DNA of 64,000 bases from CAWEFA01 sp963851385 (GTDB taxonomy: Bacteria; Bacteroidota; Bacteroidia; Bacteroidales; DTGW01): contig CAWKPE010000015.1 in NCBI GenBank assembly GCA_963851385.1, positions 1 to 64,000 of the forward strand, in the 5' to 3' direction. The notes beneath the pieces are model-generated. The model was not told the origin of the DNA, searched no databases, and saw only the letters and a program-made list of their open reading frames with translations. Below are positions 9,197 to 19,610 of this stretch, in pieces (the first letter of the stretch is position 1; each line of letters begins with the position of its first letter). The position numbers were made by a program, and so were the translations under genes.

Positions 9197-12100
9197 TTGA
9201 TATATTCAAAAGAAAATATTAACAGTACTCATATTGTTAACCTAGGCGATAACATAACACAAACTGGGAAAGCAGCAGTATTGTCCGTAAAACCTCAAAA
9301 CCCGGTAACTGTATATTTCAGTGCTGATAAGGACCAGCAGTATGGCTTCGACCAGTATAATAATACCAATCCAACATATAAAATTCTGGACGATCCTCAA
9401 TATTACCTGCGCGAGGCCATCAACGGATCAACCTATTACAAGCCCTGGAAATCAATTTCCATCAGTAGTACAGATATCGTAAATGTAAAAATATCCAGGG
9501 CAAAGAATGATACCATGAAAACCAACCTGAAAATTAACGATGGAAATGGCAATAATTTATCACTTCAGCCATCCGCAGGTGATTCCGTAAAACAGCTTGT
9601 ATTAAACGGAACTGGTTTTGAAGGCACACAGGAAATAACAGCAACATACACCGAAGCAGACACAGGCAGGAAGACATTTACAGCCGGGAAGTTCGGTTTG
9701 GTAAGTTATAGCGATATAAACAACCCGGCCAATTTCACTGCCAAGCCTGTCAACGGGGGAGGACTGGAAGTAAACTGGACAACGGGAATATCCCAGACAG
9801 GCTATAACATAAGGTACAGGGTAAAAGGCAGCGATAAAGACTGGTGGAGCGATGAAACCATGACAGATAATATAAGAGTTTACCAGTTGCCGGATAATAC
9901 CGACATAGAATACGAAGTAAACTCGGAATGCGGCACCATAGAAAGTGCTTATTCCGATACACAATACGCTCACACGGCAATAACAGAACAAAAGCCGTTC
10001 CAGTGCAGCAACGCAGCGCCGCCACCGGCCATAACCGACTTTAACGACATGCCGGACCTGGCTCCCGGGGCAACAATTAACGCCGGTGGCTTCCAGGGAC
10101 GTATCACCAGCGTGACAAGAAATAGTGACGGTTCCTTCACGGGCGAGTGCATGGTAACCATACCCTTTTATAATTATGCCAAGGTAATGCACACGTTCAA
10201 AAACATACGTGTGAACGAGCTGGGGCAATTGTACCAGGGCAAGCTGGAATCGAAAGAGAGTACAGGCAATTTCATGACCAAGATAGAAAACCCGCGAGGC
10301 AATCCCGTGGCAAACAATAACGATACAGTTTCTGCACCAGATACAACACAAACCGGCAGCACAGAAGACACGTTATCTATAAATGGAACAATAGACACGG
10401 TTTATAAAGCTTCTGATGGAAATATCGTGATAATAACGACTGATGGCGATACTACTACTATACCGAAAGGCCAACCGAAAACAATAGTTGATTCGGACGG
10501 AAATACAACAGTAATTGATAGTAATGGTGAAATCACGGACGTTGGCAATACTTCTACCAGCGAAAGTACACAAGGTACTATAGATCAAAGTTTATCAGAT
10601 TTTTATTTGTTATTCACCGTAAAAAATATTTCTCAGAATACAATGGATTTTTATTATTGCACTTCAAAATCAAAAGTTGAAGATGCTGTAGTTGAAAAAC
10701 TAAAAAATATGTATTCGTCTATGTTAGTAAATGGTGGTGCTATAGACCAGAATATTACTGAATTAAAACCCTCATCATGCAATATTACAGGAAATGATGT
10801 TTTAGAAGTAAAATATATACAGGTTTTCAGAATAATAAAAAGTGGAAATAATTATATTAATAATTATTCTTATAAAGAAAATGGTGTGTCAAAGAAATAT
10901 TCGTATTCATTCCAGATAAATGGAAATCTTGCAACACCTGGAAGTTATAATACTTCTCAAATATCCGGTGACATAGCAATAACTTTAAATGTTTCATCAG
11001 ATAATAACAATGTAAAAGCTTTGGAATTAGATATTACAAAATTACAACAATACGAGTATGTAGTTACTTATGGTGGGAATGCATATAAAAATGGTGACAA
11101 TCTTACATTTGAAAAAGGCAAACAAGTTCAACTAAAAACAATGGAAAAAGAACCTTCAGGAAACCTGAAAGAAATAACAGTCCCGGAAATTAACTGGAAT
11201 AATGAAAAAATAACCGGCAGCAGTGAATATGATTTCATTCCAAAAGACGATATGAGTAATTTAAAAGTATCATTTACAAATGATACTAAAGATGTATCAC
11301 TATCTTTCACTGTTGAAATGAAAGAACCATTTGTACCTGGCATTACAATTAATTATGATAACTCAACTAAGGAATATAGTTATATAAGTAATGCTGAAAA
11401 ACAGATTAGTAATAATAATAATGACAAGGATATGTATAACTATCTTGCTCTAAAAAAGCAGGTAACAATAAATGTGTTGTCAGCTAAGGATGGACAGACG
11501 GCAGGTGAATCAACATGGAACGATTTAAAATTACCTAATGGATTTCAATTTGACCCAAAAACGTTACATTACCAGGGAAACTGTATCTGCAGCCCGATTA
11601 TAGTAACCCTGTTTGTTTCTTCAGATGATATTCTTGAGCTTGAGTCTACTTTAGAAACAGGCACTATACCTAACACTGATTTATATCAGCAGATAAAACT
11701 GGCCAACCCGGATGAAATCAAAGAAGTTGAAGATATTATTAATGCAAACAGGCCTACATTGTGCAATGAACTTGATGGTTCAAAGTTTTATGCTCTTAAG
11801 GAGAAAGTTTACAGGGCAGCAACAGATGACGAGATTGACAAAAAAGTCAGTGATCCTATAAACGGTGCAGTTACCCTTTATACCGATGTGCTAAACGATG
11901 AAACAAAAAACAAAGATTTCAGACCTATTAATCCCCCTTCAGAAGATGAACTTATCAAGGTTAATTATACCCGTAAATTGTCACATGAATTAATGCACTT
12001 GTATTACAAGGCAAACCATAAAGTAGAAGTAACCAGGTGGAGTCTTATGCGAAATAAAATAGATATGAATCTTTATGGTTCAAAATTATGCGACGATTAT

Positions 12101-12199
12101 TCAAATTCGTACGGCTGCGTAAATTGCAGCAAAGGCGAGGGTCATGAAAAAAATAACCCTGAAGGACAGGCTGCATGTAACGAAGAATGTAATTATTAA
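9197..12199 (+). CDS. Orphan cassette 2: conserved module plus variable C-terminus with zincin-like HELMH motif
   Basis: The only start is a weak TTG and there is no signal peptide, so the gene looks like a displaced C-terminal module. Order of parts: a remnant GDNITQTGKA; a QQYGFDQYN...YKPWKSI block; GKFGLVSYSDINNP; then a direct switch into the FnIII module (PVNGGGLEVNW, YRVKGSDKDWW) and the NELGQLYQGKL domain seen in cassette 1; then a DSDGNTTVIDSNGEITDVG element. From about residue 465 the sequence becomes AT-rich and unique. Near the end KLSHELMHLYYKANH offers an HExxH zinc site, followed by several Cys in a CVNCSKG...CNEECNY tail. A metallopeptidase toxin is plausible but the family is not recognised. 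The block order differs from cassette 3, so this is a recombinant. Confidence 0.7.
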   Translation: MIYSKENINSTHIVNLGDNITQTGKAAVLSVKPQNPVTVYFSADKDQQYGFDQYNNTNPTYKILDDPQYYLREAINGSTYYKPWKSISISSTDIVNVKISRAKNDTMKTNLKINDGNGNNLSLQPSAGDSVKQLVLNGTGFEGTQEITATYTEADTGRKTFTAGKFGLVSYSDINNPANFTAKPVNGGGLEVNWTTGISQTGYNIRYRVKGSDKDWWSDETMTDNIRVYQLPDNTDIEYEVNSECGTIESAYSDTQYAHTAITEQKPFQCSNAAPPPAITDFNDMPDLAPGATINAGGFQGRITSVTRNSDGSFTGECMVTIPFYNYAKVMHTFKNIRVNELGQLYQGKLESKESTGNFMTKIENPRGNPVANNNDTVSAPDTTQTGSTEDTLSINGTIDTVYKASDGNIVIITTDGDTTTIPKGQPKTIVDSDGNTTVIDSNGEITDVGNTSTSESTQGTIDQSLSDFYLLFTVKNISQNTMDFYYCTSKSKVEDAVVEKLKNMYSSMLVNGGAIDQNITELKPSSCNITGNDVLEVKYIQVFRIIKSGNNYINNYSYKENGVSKKYSYSFQINGNLATPGSYNTSQISGDIAITLNVSSDNNNVKALELDITKLQQYEYVVTYGGNAYKNGDNLTFEKGKQVQLKTMEKEPSGNLKEITVPEINWNNEKITGSSEYDFIPKDDMSNLKVSFTNDTKDVSLSFTVEMKEPFVPGITINYDNSTKEYSYISNAEKQISNNNNDKDMYNYLALKKQVTINVLSAKDGQTAGESTWNDLKLPNGFQFDPKTLHYQGNCICSPIIVTLFVSSDDILELESTLETGTIPNTDLYQQIKLANPDEIKEVEDIINANRPTLCNELDGSKFYALKEKVYRAATDDEIDKKVSDPINGAVTLYTDVLNDETKNKDFRPINPPSEDELIKVNYTRKLSHELMHLYYKANHKVEVTRWSLMRNKIDMNLYGSKLCDDYSNSYGCVNCSKGEGHEKNNPEGQAACNEECNY

Positions 12200-12217
12200 C
12201 ATTATATAGAAAAACAA

Positions 12218-13582
12218 ATGAAGACAAAACTGATTATTATAATACTGTTAATACAAACAATAGCTATATCAGCCCAGAAATTACAATTGGCCGATAACGC
12301 CACTTCCGAAATAATTTTGCGCAAACACCTCAAAGCAAGGTTTTTTGAAGGTTGTAATATAATTATCGGGAATCAAAACCCTGATAGTATTTTACATAAT
12401 ATCAGAGAACATATCTATGGTGATTTTTTTATACGCTTAACAATTTATGCCTTTGGCGACTGGGCTTTAAAACCTGATTACAAAGTATATAAAATGAATA
12501 TAAAAAGCCAATGGAAAGGATATGAAATATATAAATTGGTAATACCTCAATATTCACCGCGAAACGACAGCATTGCTGCATTTTATGGGTTCAGGGACAG
12601 GTTTTTTCATTATGAAGATATACCCGGTAATCCTTTAAGAGGAAGGTATCTTATTGCTTATAACCATAAAACAGGTATGATGTTTTACCTTGATTGGCCG
12701 GGAGGTGTCTTTTTTCATTGGTCAACACTGGAGTTTTTTAAAAAGAAATATCCAAAATTAAAATGGGATACTTTGCCTGATTTTACGAAAAAACCAATAC
12801 CCTTAATATCACCGAAAACAAAAGATGAACGAAAGAAACTGCTTGCAAGCGAATTAATGAAAAACATTTACAGCTACCGTATAATAAAATCAGGAATTTT
12901 GGATAGTCTTATTGACAGGTTGAACCATTTAAAAGATAACGTTGAGCAATTTCCGCTTATTGATAACCTGTTGCCGGATTTTGATGAGAATTTGTTCATG
13001 GAGGCATCAATGATCTACAATAATGATAAGATTGAATACTGGCGTTTTGAATATCCGGGTTACGATTCGTTATATAATTCAAAAGGGGGAAGGCGAAACA
13101 GGGCATGGGAAAAATACATGCCATTGAAAAAGCAGTATTATGTTGTTGGCTACGATTTAAAAAGGGAATTAATACATTTTATCAGCGGTAACTTTTATCT
13201 TACCCGCTTTGCCGATTATTACTTTTCATCAAGAGATTTGCAATACCAGACAAACTACGATTCTTTAGGTTTTGCATGGCAGCGTATATGTTTTGTTAAT
13301 GATAGGTTGCTATCATACTTTCCTGATAATTATGAATATCTTATTCAAAAAAGATCTATTGAACCTAACGGGGAGGATAACAATTACTGGTATTATATAT
13401 TGCACAGTGCAATCCCGTATAATAGAAAACTACCTGAATATGATGAGCTGACGCACGAGATAGTTTCATATATGTGTTGTCTGCCCCCTGAATACAGATT
13501 TTGTGATTATAAAGTTCGAATGAGCAAAACAAATTGGGAAATAGTCGAAATTGTTGATACGATAAAATGTTTTGATAAATGA
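12218..13582 (+). CDS. Exported protein of unknown family, putative immunity protein 2
   Basis: 454 residues with a clear signal peptide (MKTKLIIIILLIQTIAISAQ). The chain is rich in aromatic and charged residues (YGDFFIRLTIYAFGDWALKP; FYLDWPGGVFFHW; YVVGYDLKRELIHFISGNFY) with no family I can name. It starts 18 bases after cassette 2 and is followed 16 bases later by cassette 3. The ending is TGA, one of the few TGA stops in the Bacteroidota part. By position and export it is the candidate antidote to the zincin-like tip of cassette 2 (inference). Confidence 0.65.
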   Translation: MKTKLIIIILLIQTIAISAQKLQLADNATSEIILRKHLKARFFEGCNIIIGNQNPDSILHNIREHIYGDFFIRLTIYAFGDWALKPDYKVYKMNIKSQWKGYEIYKLVIPQYSPRNDSIAAFYGFRDRFFHYEDIPGNPLRGRYLIAYNHKTGMMFYLDWPGGVFFHWSTLEFFKKKYPKLKWDTLPDFTKKPIPLISPKTKDERKKLLASELMKNIYSYRIIKSGILDSLIDRLNHLKDNVEQFPLIDNLLPDFDENLFMEASMIYNNDKIEYWRFEYPGYDSLYNSKGGRRNRAWEKYMPLKKQYYVVGYDLKRELIHFISGNFYLTRFADYYFSSRDLQYQTNYDSLGFAWQRICFVNDRLLSYFPDNYEYLIQKRSIEPNGEDNNYWYYILHSAIPYNRKLPEYDELTHEIVSYMCCLPPEYRFCDYKVRMSKTNWEIVEIVDTIKCFDK

Positions 13583-13598
13583 TTAATTCTGTGGAAAA

Positions 13599-15836
13599 TT
13601 GTATGCAGGTTTACCTTTTAATGGCGGAGGGTTGGAGATGAAATTCACTAAGAAAATAGACAAACCGACGCTGGTAGCGGATGGAAGCGGGAACACCTAC
13701 CTTGTAGACCCCAACGGTAACATAACACGAACCGGGGAAGCAACGCCATCAGATACAACAGCTACGGAAGCTAAGAATGCCAAGCCGAAAAACCCGGTAA
13801 CCGTTTATTTCAGTCCGGATAAGAACCAGCAGTATGGGTTCGACCAATTTAACAGTACCAATTCCACATACAAACCTCTGGACGATCCACAATATTACCC
13901 ACGAGAAGAAATAAACGACTCGACATATTACAAACCCTGGAAATCTATTTTCAGTGGTGGTACAGATGTAGTAAAAGTCAAAATAGCCAGGGCAAAGAAC
14001 GACACCGCGAAAATCAATTTAAAATTTACCGATGGCAATGGCAATAATTTAACACTTCAGGATTCATCGCTTGTTTTGAATGGAAATGGCTATGAAGGCA
14101 CTCAGGAAATAACAGCCACGTACACCGAATCAGACACAAGCAAAAATACATTTACAGCCGGGAAGTTCGGTTTGGTAAGTTATAGCGATATAAACAACCC
14201 GACCAATGTATTCATTGTTCCCGTTGGCGCCCAGTCCAACAGCATTAGCACAGGGACATTACAAACCACGTTGAATAATATTTACAGGCAGGCAAACAAA
14301 ACCTTCGCGGTAAGTTCCGGTCCTTCCATATCATTCAGCAACCAGTCGTTTGATGCCAACCCGCCAGACGCGGTAAGCTATACGGATGATATGGTTGATT
14401 TGATAGATTCCCTTCAATCCGTTATCGATGACAGTTGCGAAGCAAATAATTATTACCTGTTTTTACTCGACCATTGCAACGATGGTAAAGCAGGTATAAT
14501 GCCATTTAACCAGAATTTCGGGTTTATATTTACAGGTGGTCAAAGCGGCGATGCGCATAACAGGACCATTGCCCACGAACTCGGACACGGGGCATTCGGG
14601 TTGCTGCATACGTTCCATACCTTTGGTCACGAAAAACAATTGGACTCTGCAAAAACCGATAACCTGATGGATTATGCTGGAGGCACCCGACTTTTCAAAT
14701 ACCAGTGGGACGAAATCCACTACCCGGCAAACTATACCGAAACCATTTTTGGAACCGGCACAACGGGCGCGGATGCGGCGGCAATTAATAATAAACCGCT
14801 TTTACTTGAAGTTATTCGAGGCCACAATTTAAATAACCCAACTACTAATTTGGATGCTAATCCTTACTTAAAATCACCCAAGGAATGGAAAGATTATTCA
14901 ATTGGAAAAGATAAAAAACTAAGTTATCTTCAATTATCTTCCGATGTAAATTATATAACAAAACAAAAGGCAAAATATATGTTTCAGACTTCTGAGATTA
15001 GTATAAAATCTACAATATCAGCAGAATCACCCGATGCCTCGAATTCATACGTTGATTTTTCTTTTCATGCAAAAGAATCATCAGATAATGTTATATCTGA
15101 AGGTGATAAAATATTTCATTTTACAATTCTAAAGAAGGAAATTGTAGATTTTATAAATTACGTATATAAATATTATGAAATAAAACCTAAAGACATTCAA
15201 TGGGTAGGGCAAACTGAGCAAGTAATTAATGGTCTAAAGTGCAATTGGTGCAGTAGTTTTGATAATGTGTGCTGTGATGGCGATCTTGCAGCAGAGATAA
15301 AATGTAATGATGATACGACTAAAATGTGTTGTGCTGATGGGATATCTAAACCTAAATATAACGATTGCTGTATGCAAACTTGTCAGTATATGCTAAACAA
15401 TGTTTCTATATATCTTAGTTCAGAAGACCCAATATTTATAGCAAATTTAGTAGATCAGAAAAATCTTAGTAAAGGTATTACAAATCTTGATATTACTGAT
15501 GCTTGTAAATATATAGATAATATGATTCTTACGGAAAATAAGCCTGTAATTGTAGGTGTTTTTCATATTCCAGGTAAGTTTGAAAGAAAGACCCCTTTTA
15601 ATTATAATAATGATAAACAATATTCTCCTACAACTCATTATATGTTATTAATAGCAAAAGGCTGTGATAAAACAGGTGAATATTATATATTTTATGATCC
15701 AGGCAGATCATATCCTGCGCAAGGAGCCGATTTAGTCAATAATAAATTTTATATAAACAAGAGTTCAAACAAAATTTCAAAAACTTCTTACCGAGAAGTA
15801 GAGTATGATTTAGTTGAAATCAAAAAAAATCAATAG
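13599..15836 (+). CDS. Orphan cassette 3: conserved module, metzincin domain, Cys-rich papain-like C-terminus
   Basis: Starts at a TTG inside a remnant of the FnIII block (FNGGGLEM), with no signal peptide. Then DGSGNTYLVDPNGNITRTG, the QQYGFDQFN...YKPWKSI block, GKFGLVSYSDINNPTNVFIV, and at about 320-345 a metzincin site HELGHGAFGLLHTFHTFGH with NLMDYAGGTRLFKYQWDEIH. The conserved part ends at GADAAA (about residue 390), where G+C content drops. The C-terminal 350 residues include a Cys-rich patch (KCNWCSS, VCCDGD, MCCADG, NDCCMQTCQYML), then PVIVGVFHI, THYMLLIAKG and FYDPGR. The Cys-helix, later His in a beta strand and D-P-G resemble a papain/NlpC-type fold (inference from motif order only). 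The stop is one base from the next start. Confidence 0.7.
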   Translation: MYAGLPFNGGGLEMKFTKKIDKPTLVADGSGNTYLVDPNGNITRTGEATPSDTTATEAKNAKPKNPVTVYFSPDKNQQYGFDQFNSTNSTYKPLDDPQYYPREEINDSTYYKPWKSIFSGGTDVVKVKIARAKNDTAKINLKFTDGNGNNLTLQDSSLVLNGNGYEGTQEITATYTESDTSKNTFTAGKFGLVSYSDINNPTNVFIVPVGAQSNSISTGTLQTTLNNIYRQANKTFAVSSGPSISFSNQSFDANPPDAVSYTDDMVDLIDSLQSVIDDSCEANNYYLFLLDHCNDGKAGIMPFNQNFGFIFTGGQSGDAHNRTIAHELGHGAFGLLHTFHTFGHEKQLDSAKTDNLMDYAGGTRLFKYQWDEIHYPANYTETIFGTGTTGADAAAINNKPLLLEVIRGHNLNNPTTNLDANPYLKSPKEWKDYSIGKDKKLSYLQLSSDVNYITKQKAKYMFQTSEISIKSTISAESPDASNSYVDFSFHAKESSDNVISEGDKIFHFTILKKEIVDFINYVYKYYEIKPKDIQWVGQTEQVINGLKCNWCSSFDNVCCDGDLAAEIKCNDDTTKMCCADGISKPKYNDCCMQTCQYMLNNVSIYLSSEDPIFIANLVDQKNLSKGITNLDITDACKYIDNMILTENKPVIVGVFHIPGKFERKTPFNYNNDKQYSPTTHYMLLIAKGCDKTGEYYIFYDPGRSYPAQGADLVNNKFYINKSSNKISKTSYREVEYDLVEIKKNQ
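14094..14780 (+). repeat. Near-identical DNA shared by cassettes 3 and 5 (copy 1 of 2)
   Basis: This stretch matches 19683-20369 at a constant offset of 5589 bases without gaps, with long exact runs and only scattered substitutions, although downstream sequence is diverged. It covers the EITATYTESD to GADAA coding region including the metzincin site. The end of the match (gatgcggcg) is where the variable C-terminus begins. Confidence 0.9.
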
Positions 15837-15837
15837 T

Positions 15838-16572
15838 ATGAAAAATTTCAGTTTTCTAATTTTAATAAACTTTATGTATTTATTTTCTTCGGCTCAAATT
15901 GTGAATAAAAAACATGATGATGTTATTAAGGACATTGCATTTGTTCAGTTTTTAAATTTTTTTCCTAAAGTGGATTTACCATTCAATACTAAAATTTTTA
16001 ATGATAATGAATATATTAAAAATTTAAAAGAATTACCGGATAGTCTAAGTGTGAGATTTATTTTTCATAATGATTGGAGAAGAATAAATTCTCATTACAC
16101 CCAATATGACATGAACTCTGGGAAATCAAGTGAATGGGATGTTCATGTGATTGTTAATCCGATTTTTAAATTACTTATTGGAGATTATTTTATTGTATGT
16201 TTTATGAATTTTGAAGAAGAAGGACAATGTCCATTTCGTTTACAATCCTTTGATTATAATGGGAATAATTTAGACAATCTAACAATATATAATACAAAAG
16301 GAATTACAGAGTTTGTTTACTATTTAGCAAGTTTTATTGATAAAAAAATAAATATTACTACATATAAATATGAATTAGTTGAAGATAAGAGTAAAGCCAA
16401 AGAGTACCCAACAAAACTGACTATAACAAAATATAAATTTGATGACAAAACAGGTAAAATTGAATTTTTAAATGAAGACAATGTCAGATATTTAAAATGT
16501 TTCGTAGATGATATTGTAAATTATCCGAAAAAATGTAAAGACGATGACCCAATGAATGATTTGCCAAAATAA
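15838..16572 (+). CDS. Exported small protein, putative immunity protein 3
   Basis: 244 residues; signal peptide FSFLILINFMYLFSSAQ. It is related to the proteins at 21432 and 23641: shared features are an F-x-DLPF/ELPF segment near residue 50, a central beta-rich part, and a TYKYELVE / KLTITKYKFD-x-x-TGK stretch. The last residues DDDPMNDLPK recur as DDDPINDLPK in the protein at 21432. All three follow cassettes with the Cys-rich papain-like tip, which is the pattern expected of cognate toxin and immunity pairs. The ATG at 15838 is one base past the cassette 3 stop and begins the signal peptide. Confidence 0.7.
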   Translation: MKNFSFLILINFMYLFSSAQIVNKKHDDVIKDIAFVQFLNFFPKVDLPFNTKIFNDNEYIKNLKELPDSLSVRFIFHNDWRRINSHYTQYDMNSGKSSEWDVHVIVNPIFKLLIGDYFIVCFMNFEEEGQCPFRLQSFDYNGNNLDNLTIYNTKGITEFVYYLASFIDKKINITTYKYELVEDKSKAKEYPTKLTITKYKFDDKTGKIEFLNEDNVRYLKCFVDDIVNYPKKCKDDDPMNDLPK

Positions 16573-16774
16573 AAATATTTTTTAAGCAAAATGCTAATGA
16601 AAAATAATATTTACACCGATGATATGGTGGGCCTTATAAATGCCTTTAAGGCCGATAGCGCCAGCAACAAGTATAATGAATCGAATTATTACCTGTTCCT
16701 GCTGAACAATGGAACAGAATCTGCAAAGCTTGGCATCATGCCATACAATCAACCTTTCGGGTTCATATTTACAG
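16555..16774 (+). repeat. Shared DNA at immunity-end/cassette-start, copy 1
   Basis: Matches 22116-22335 at a constant offset of 5561 bases. It starts inside the last codons of immunity gene 3 (NDLPK), runs through the intergenic aaaatattttttaagcaaaatg and into cassette 4 up to TTCATATTTACAG, where the two copies diverge abruptly. A repeat that spans an immunity-gene end and the next cassette start is a natural crossover site for moving whole cassettes. Confidence 0.88.
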
Positions 16775-18381
16775 ATAACGAAAGTGATACGCTTTTAGAA
16801 AGGACAATAGCCCATGAACTCGGGCATGGTGCATTTGGTTTGTTGCACACGTTCAATACATATGGTCACCAGTTACAATTGGCACAAGGCTTAACCGACA
16901 ATCTGATGGATTATGCCCATGGAACCCGCTTGTACAAATACCAGTGGGATTTAATGCAGCACCCGGTATGCTATACGGAGGTTTGCGGGGCGGATGCTTC
17001 GAGTATAAGCTTACCTTGTCTGGGAATATTTGATAATTGTGATGATGTATTAAAGAAACTTAAAGCTATAAAAGATGCTTATAACAAAGGAGATTTAGTT
17101 TATGGATATATTCCAAAAAAGCTAGTATTAACAGGAAACTTATTATCGGTTGATGGTATAAATTATCAGAAAATAGAGTTAGTTTACACAGGTTCGCCGC
17201 TTATACAATTTAATTTAGACCCAGTAAATTATTTGGAATTTGAAGATATCAGCAATGTAGACAATAAAAAATTTAAAGGTTTTCATTTTAAATCAGATGA
17301 TGATATCGTTTTAACAGTACGAATGACAGATGATAATGATTTAGATACAAAGTATGAGGAATTGAAGAATTATTTGTTTGGTAATGGTATTAGTTTTGAA
17401 GTAAAAAGTAATGATGCAAAAATTACAGAAGGTACATATGTTAATATCTCAGCAGTTCCTGATATGCCTAAGATTGAAGTAAAAAATACAAGTTCTTCTG
17501 ATATGGCATTTAGATTAAGAATTGAATACGGTCGTGATATAAGAACGGATGATGATTATTTCCCCGAAAAAGACTGGAAAACAATTAAAGCGGGAGATAC
17601 CTGGGATGTTGATTTTGGAGATAAAATTAGAGGTGGTAGGGCAACTTTACAATATAAAGTTGGTGACAAGGAATATTCTTTTATATTTTATATAAGAGGT
17701 ACGAACCCAACGGAACAAGATGTGAAAACATATTTAACCCAGCAAGGCTATGACATTTGGTTCCTAACACGCCTGATAAGACAAGAATCTTCCTATTTCC
17801 AGTTTAACGAAGGAACAAATTACGGACCTGATTGGACTGATGTACAAGGTTGCCCAAATTGGGGAAGTCCGCATGGGTGAGGTTTGATGCAGTTGGATAT
17901 AATTGGTGGCACAAGTTCTAATCCTTTAAGACCATCAGCACAACAACTTTGGGACTGGAAGGCTAATGTAAGAAGTGGAGTCGAGTTTTTGCAAGGTGAG
18001 AAACATGATATTACAATTAATAATTTAGATGCAGCATATACAATTGTGTCGAGTTGGAATAGGCCAGGGGTCACAATTACAACCCAAAATCCAAGAACTG
18101 ACGGTGGAATTACTTATACGCATTCTATGAGTAGCTACTTTACCCATCAAATCAATACTCATTTTGGCGATTTACCCACAGAACCTAATAAATCTTATAT
18201 AGACGCATGTTGGATTAAAACATATAATGGTGTAGGACCGCAACATTATTATTATTTAATGCAAGAAAATTCAAAAACTACACCTCATTGGGAAATATGT
18301 GATTATGCAACATGGACAGATAATAATGGAGTAATTCATACAAATTATTATGTAAGAGATGTCGGAAATAAAACACCTTAA
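16591..18381 (+). pseudogene. Orphan cassette 4: metzincin domain plus lysozyme/lytic-transglycosylase-like C-terminus, interrupted by TGA
   Basis: No signal peptide. Residues 1-130 carry the conserved metzincin block (DDMVGLINAFKADSASNKYN; HELGHGAFGLLHTFNTYGH; NLMDYAHGTRLYKYQWD) ending at GADASSIS. A unique AT-rich linker of about 250 residues follows, then FLTRLIRQESSYFQF...GSPHG and, after a TGA at 17878-17880, GLMQLDIIGG...LWDWKANVRSGVEFLQ in the same frame to 18381. The RQESS glutamate and the G-x-GLMQ motif are typical of soluble lytic transglycosylase/goose-lysozyme folds, so the predicted target is peptidoglycan. The TGA sits exactly where such enzymes have Trp or another residue between two Gly (HG-x-GLMQ); TGG to TGA is one base. 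It may be a true nonsense mutation or a base error. Confidence 0.72.
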
Positions 18382-18386
18382 TAACT

Positions 18387-19607
18387 ATGAGAAAAGTATT
18401 TTTAATTATTGTGGTTTTTATTCCACTTATAGCATTTACACAGAAGAAATATTTAGCTTTTGTTAGTGGAACACCATTTGATTTTGAAAAAGCTATGCCA
18501 GCAAATCCAGTTATTTATAGATGTAATAATTCGAATCAGCTTGATACCATAGCTATTTTGACGAATAATGAAAATTCAAGAATCAAATTTTTGAATGTTT
18601 ATCCTGAGTTTAATTTACTTGTAATATATGAGATTTTGTTTGGAAAAGACGAAAAAAAGTATTTTATAATTGTTGATTTGACAAAACCCAAAGAAATAAA
18701 AAGCAAAAAAATAGATAATAAAGAAGGAACGATTGAATCAAATCTTTTTGTACTTCCAACTGACAAAAAATATTATTGTATGGATTTTGTTGGTAAAAAA
18801 TTTCTGGGATTTTCAAAAGATTTGGAAGAAAGGGAATTTAATGCAAATGATTTTAATTTCTCATATATTATGGGTGAATCAGGAGGAGCCATAAGGAATG
18901 TAGAATTTTTATTATTGTACAAAGACAAAAGTGATAACAAACTGCATATTTCAAAAGGCTTTGGGCAAAAAATAGGGCCACTTTTTAATATTCAGCCGCC
19001 GGATTCATTGCTTATTGGTATTAGTACTCTAATTTCTGTGGTAGTAAATAATAATAATACATGTGTAGTCTGGATTGATGAAAGCGATCCATCAAAAACT
19101 GACTTGGGTTTCTCAAATTTAATTATTTGTAATAAGAATGATAATCACTGGAATAATTATAAAATAAAGGGAAATTACCTTTCTATGAAAGGATTCGGAG
19201 AATGGTTAACTGGTGAGATAACTGCAAAAAATATAGGTTCCTTTATTAAATCTAAAGTAATATATAAACCGTACAACTTTGGCAATATTGCCCCTGGAAT
19301 TGAAAACAGAAAAAGACCCACGAGGGTATGGGGAGAAGTATTTGACAATCGTGCTGAGACATTTGGTAATTATTATACAGGTATTTTATATTTATTAAAC
19401 GTTCCAACCCGCAAATACATTGAATGGAACACCGGACAAGGCGACAGCGAGATATTACTCGTTCAGGATGAAATAGTTTATTACCGCATCAATGATGCTA
19501 TATATAAAACGCCAATAATAAACGGTGAAAAGCTTGGTAAGTCGGAATTATTAATCAAAGACCCACGCGTACCAGATATACACTGGGCATTTATATCAGG
19601 CAATTAA
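18387..19607 (+). CDS. Exported protein, possible beta-propeller, putative immunity protein 4
   Basis: 406 residues; signal peptide RKVFLIIVVFIPLIAFTQ. The chain is beta-rich with repeated blade-like strand patterns (YFIIVDLTKPKEIKSKKID; NTCVVWIDESDPSKTDLGFS; YTGILYLLNVPTRKYIEW; SEILLVQDEIVYYRINDAI), which suggests a propeller, but no family is recognised. It starts 5 bases after the lysozyme-like cassette and ends 3 bases before cassette 5. If the upstream enzyme attacks peptidoglycan, an exported inhibitor is what would be needed (inference). Confidence 0.65.
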   Translation: MRKVFLIIVVFIPLIAFTQKKYLAFVSGTPFDFEKAMPANPVIYRCNNSNQLDTIAILTNNENSRIKFLNVYPEFNLLVIYEILFGKDEKKYFIIVDLTKPKEIKSKKIDNKEGTIESNLFVLPTDKKYYCMDFVGKKFLGFSKDLEEREFNANDFNFSYIMGESGGAIRNVEFLLLYKDKSDNKLHISKGFGQKIGPLFNIQPPDSLLIGISTLISVVVNNNNTCVVWIDESDPSKTDLGFSNLIICNKNDNHWNNYKIKGNYLSMKGFGEWLTGEITAKNIGSFIKSKVIYKPYNFGNIAPGIENRKRPTRVWGEVFDNRAETFGNYYTGILYLLNVPTRKYIEWNTGQGDSEILLVQDEIVYYRINDAIYKTPIINGEKLGKSELLIKDPRVPDIHWAFISGN

Positions 19608-19610
19608 GAA

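Noticed and set aside
9602..10351. Long minus-strand open frames opposite the FnIII modules
   Set aside because: They are antisense to strongly conserved plus-strand domains that recur in paralogues, and lack start context or recognisable products.
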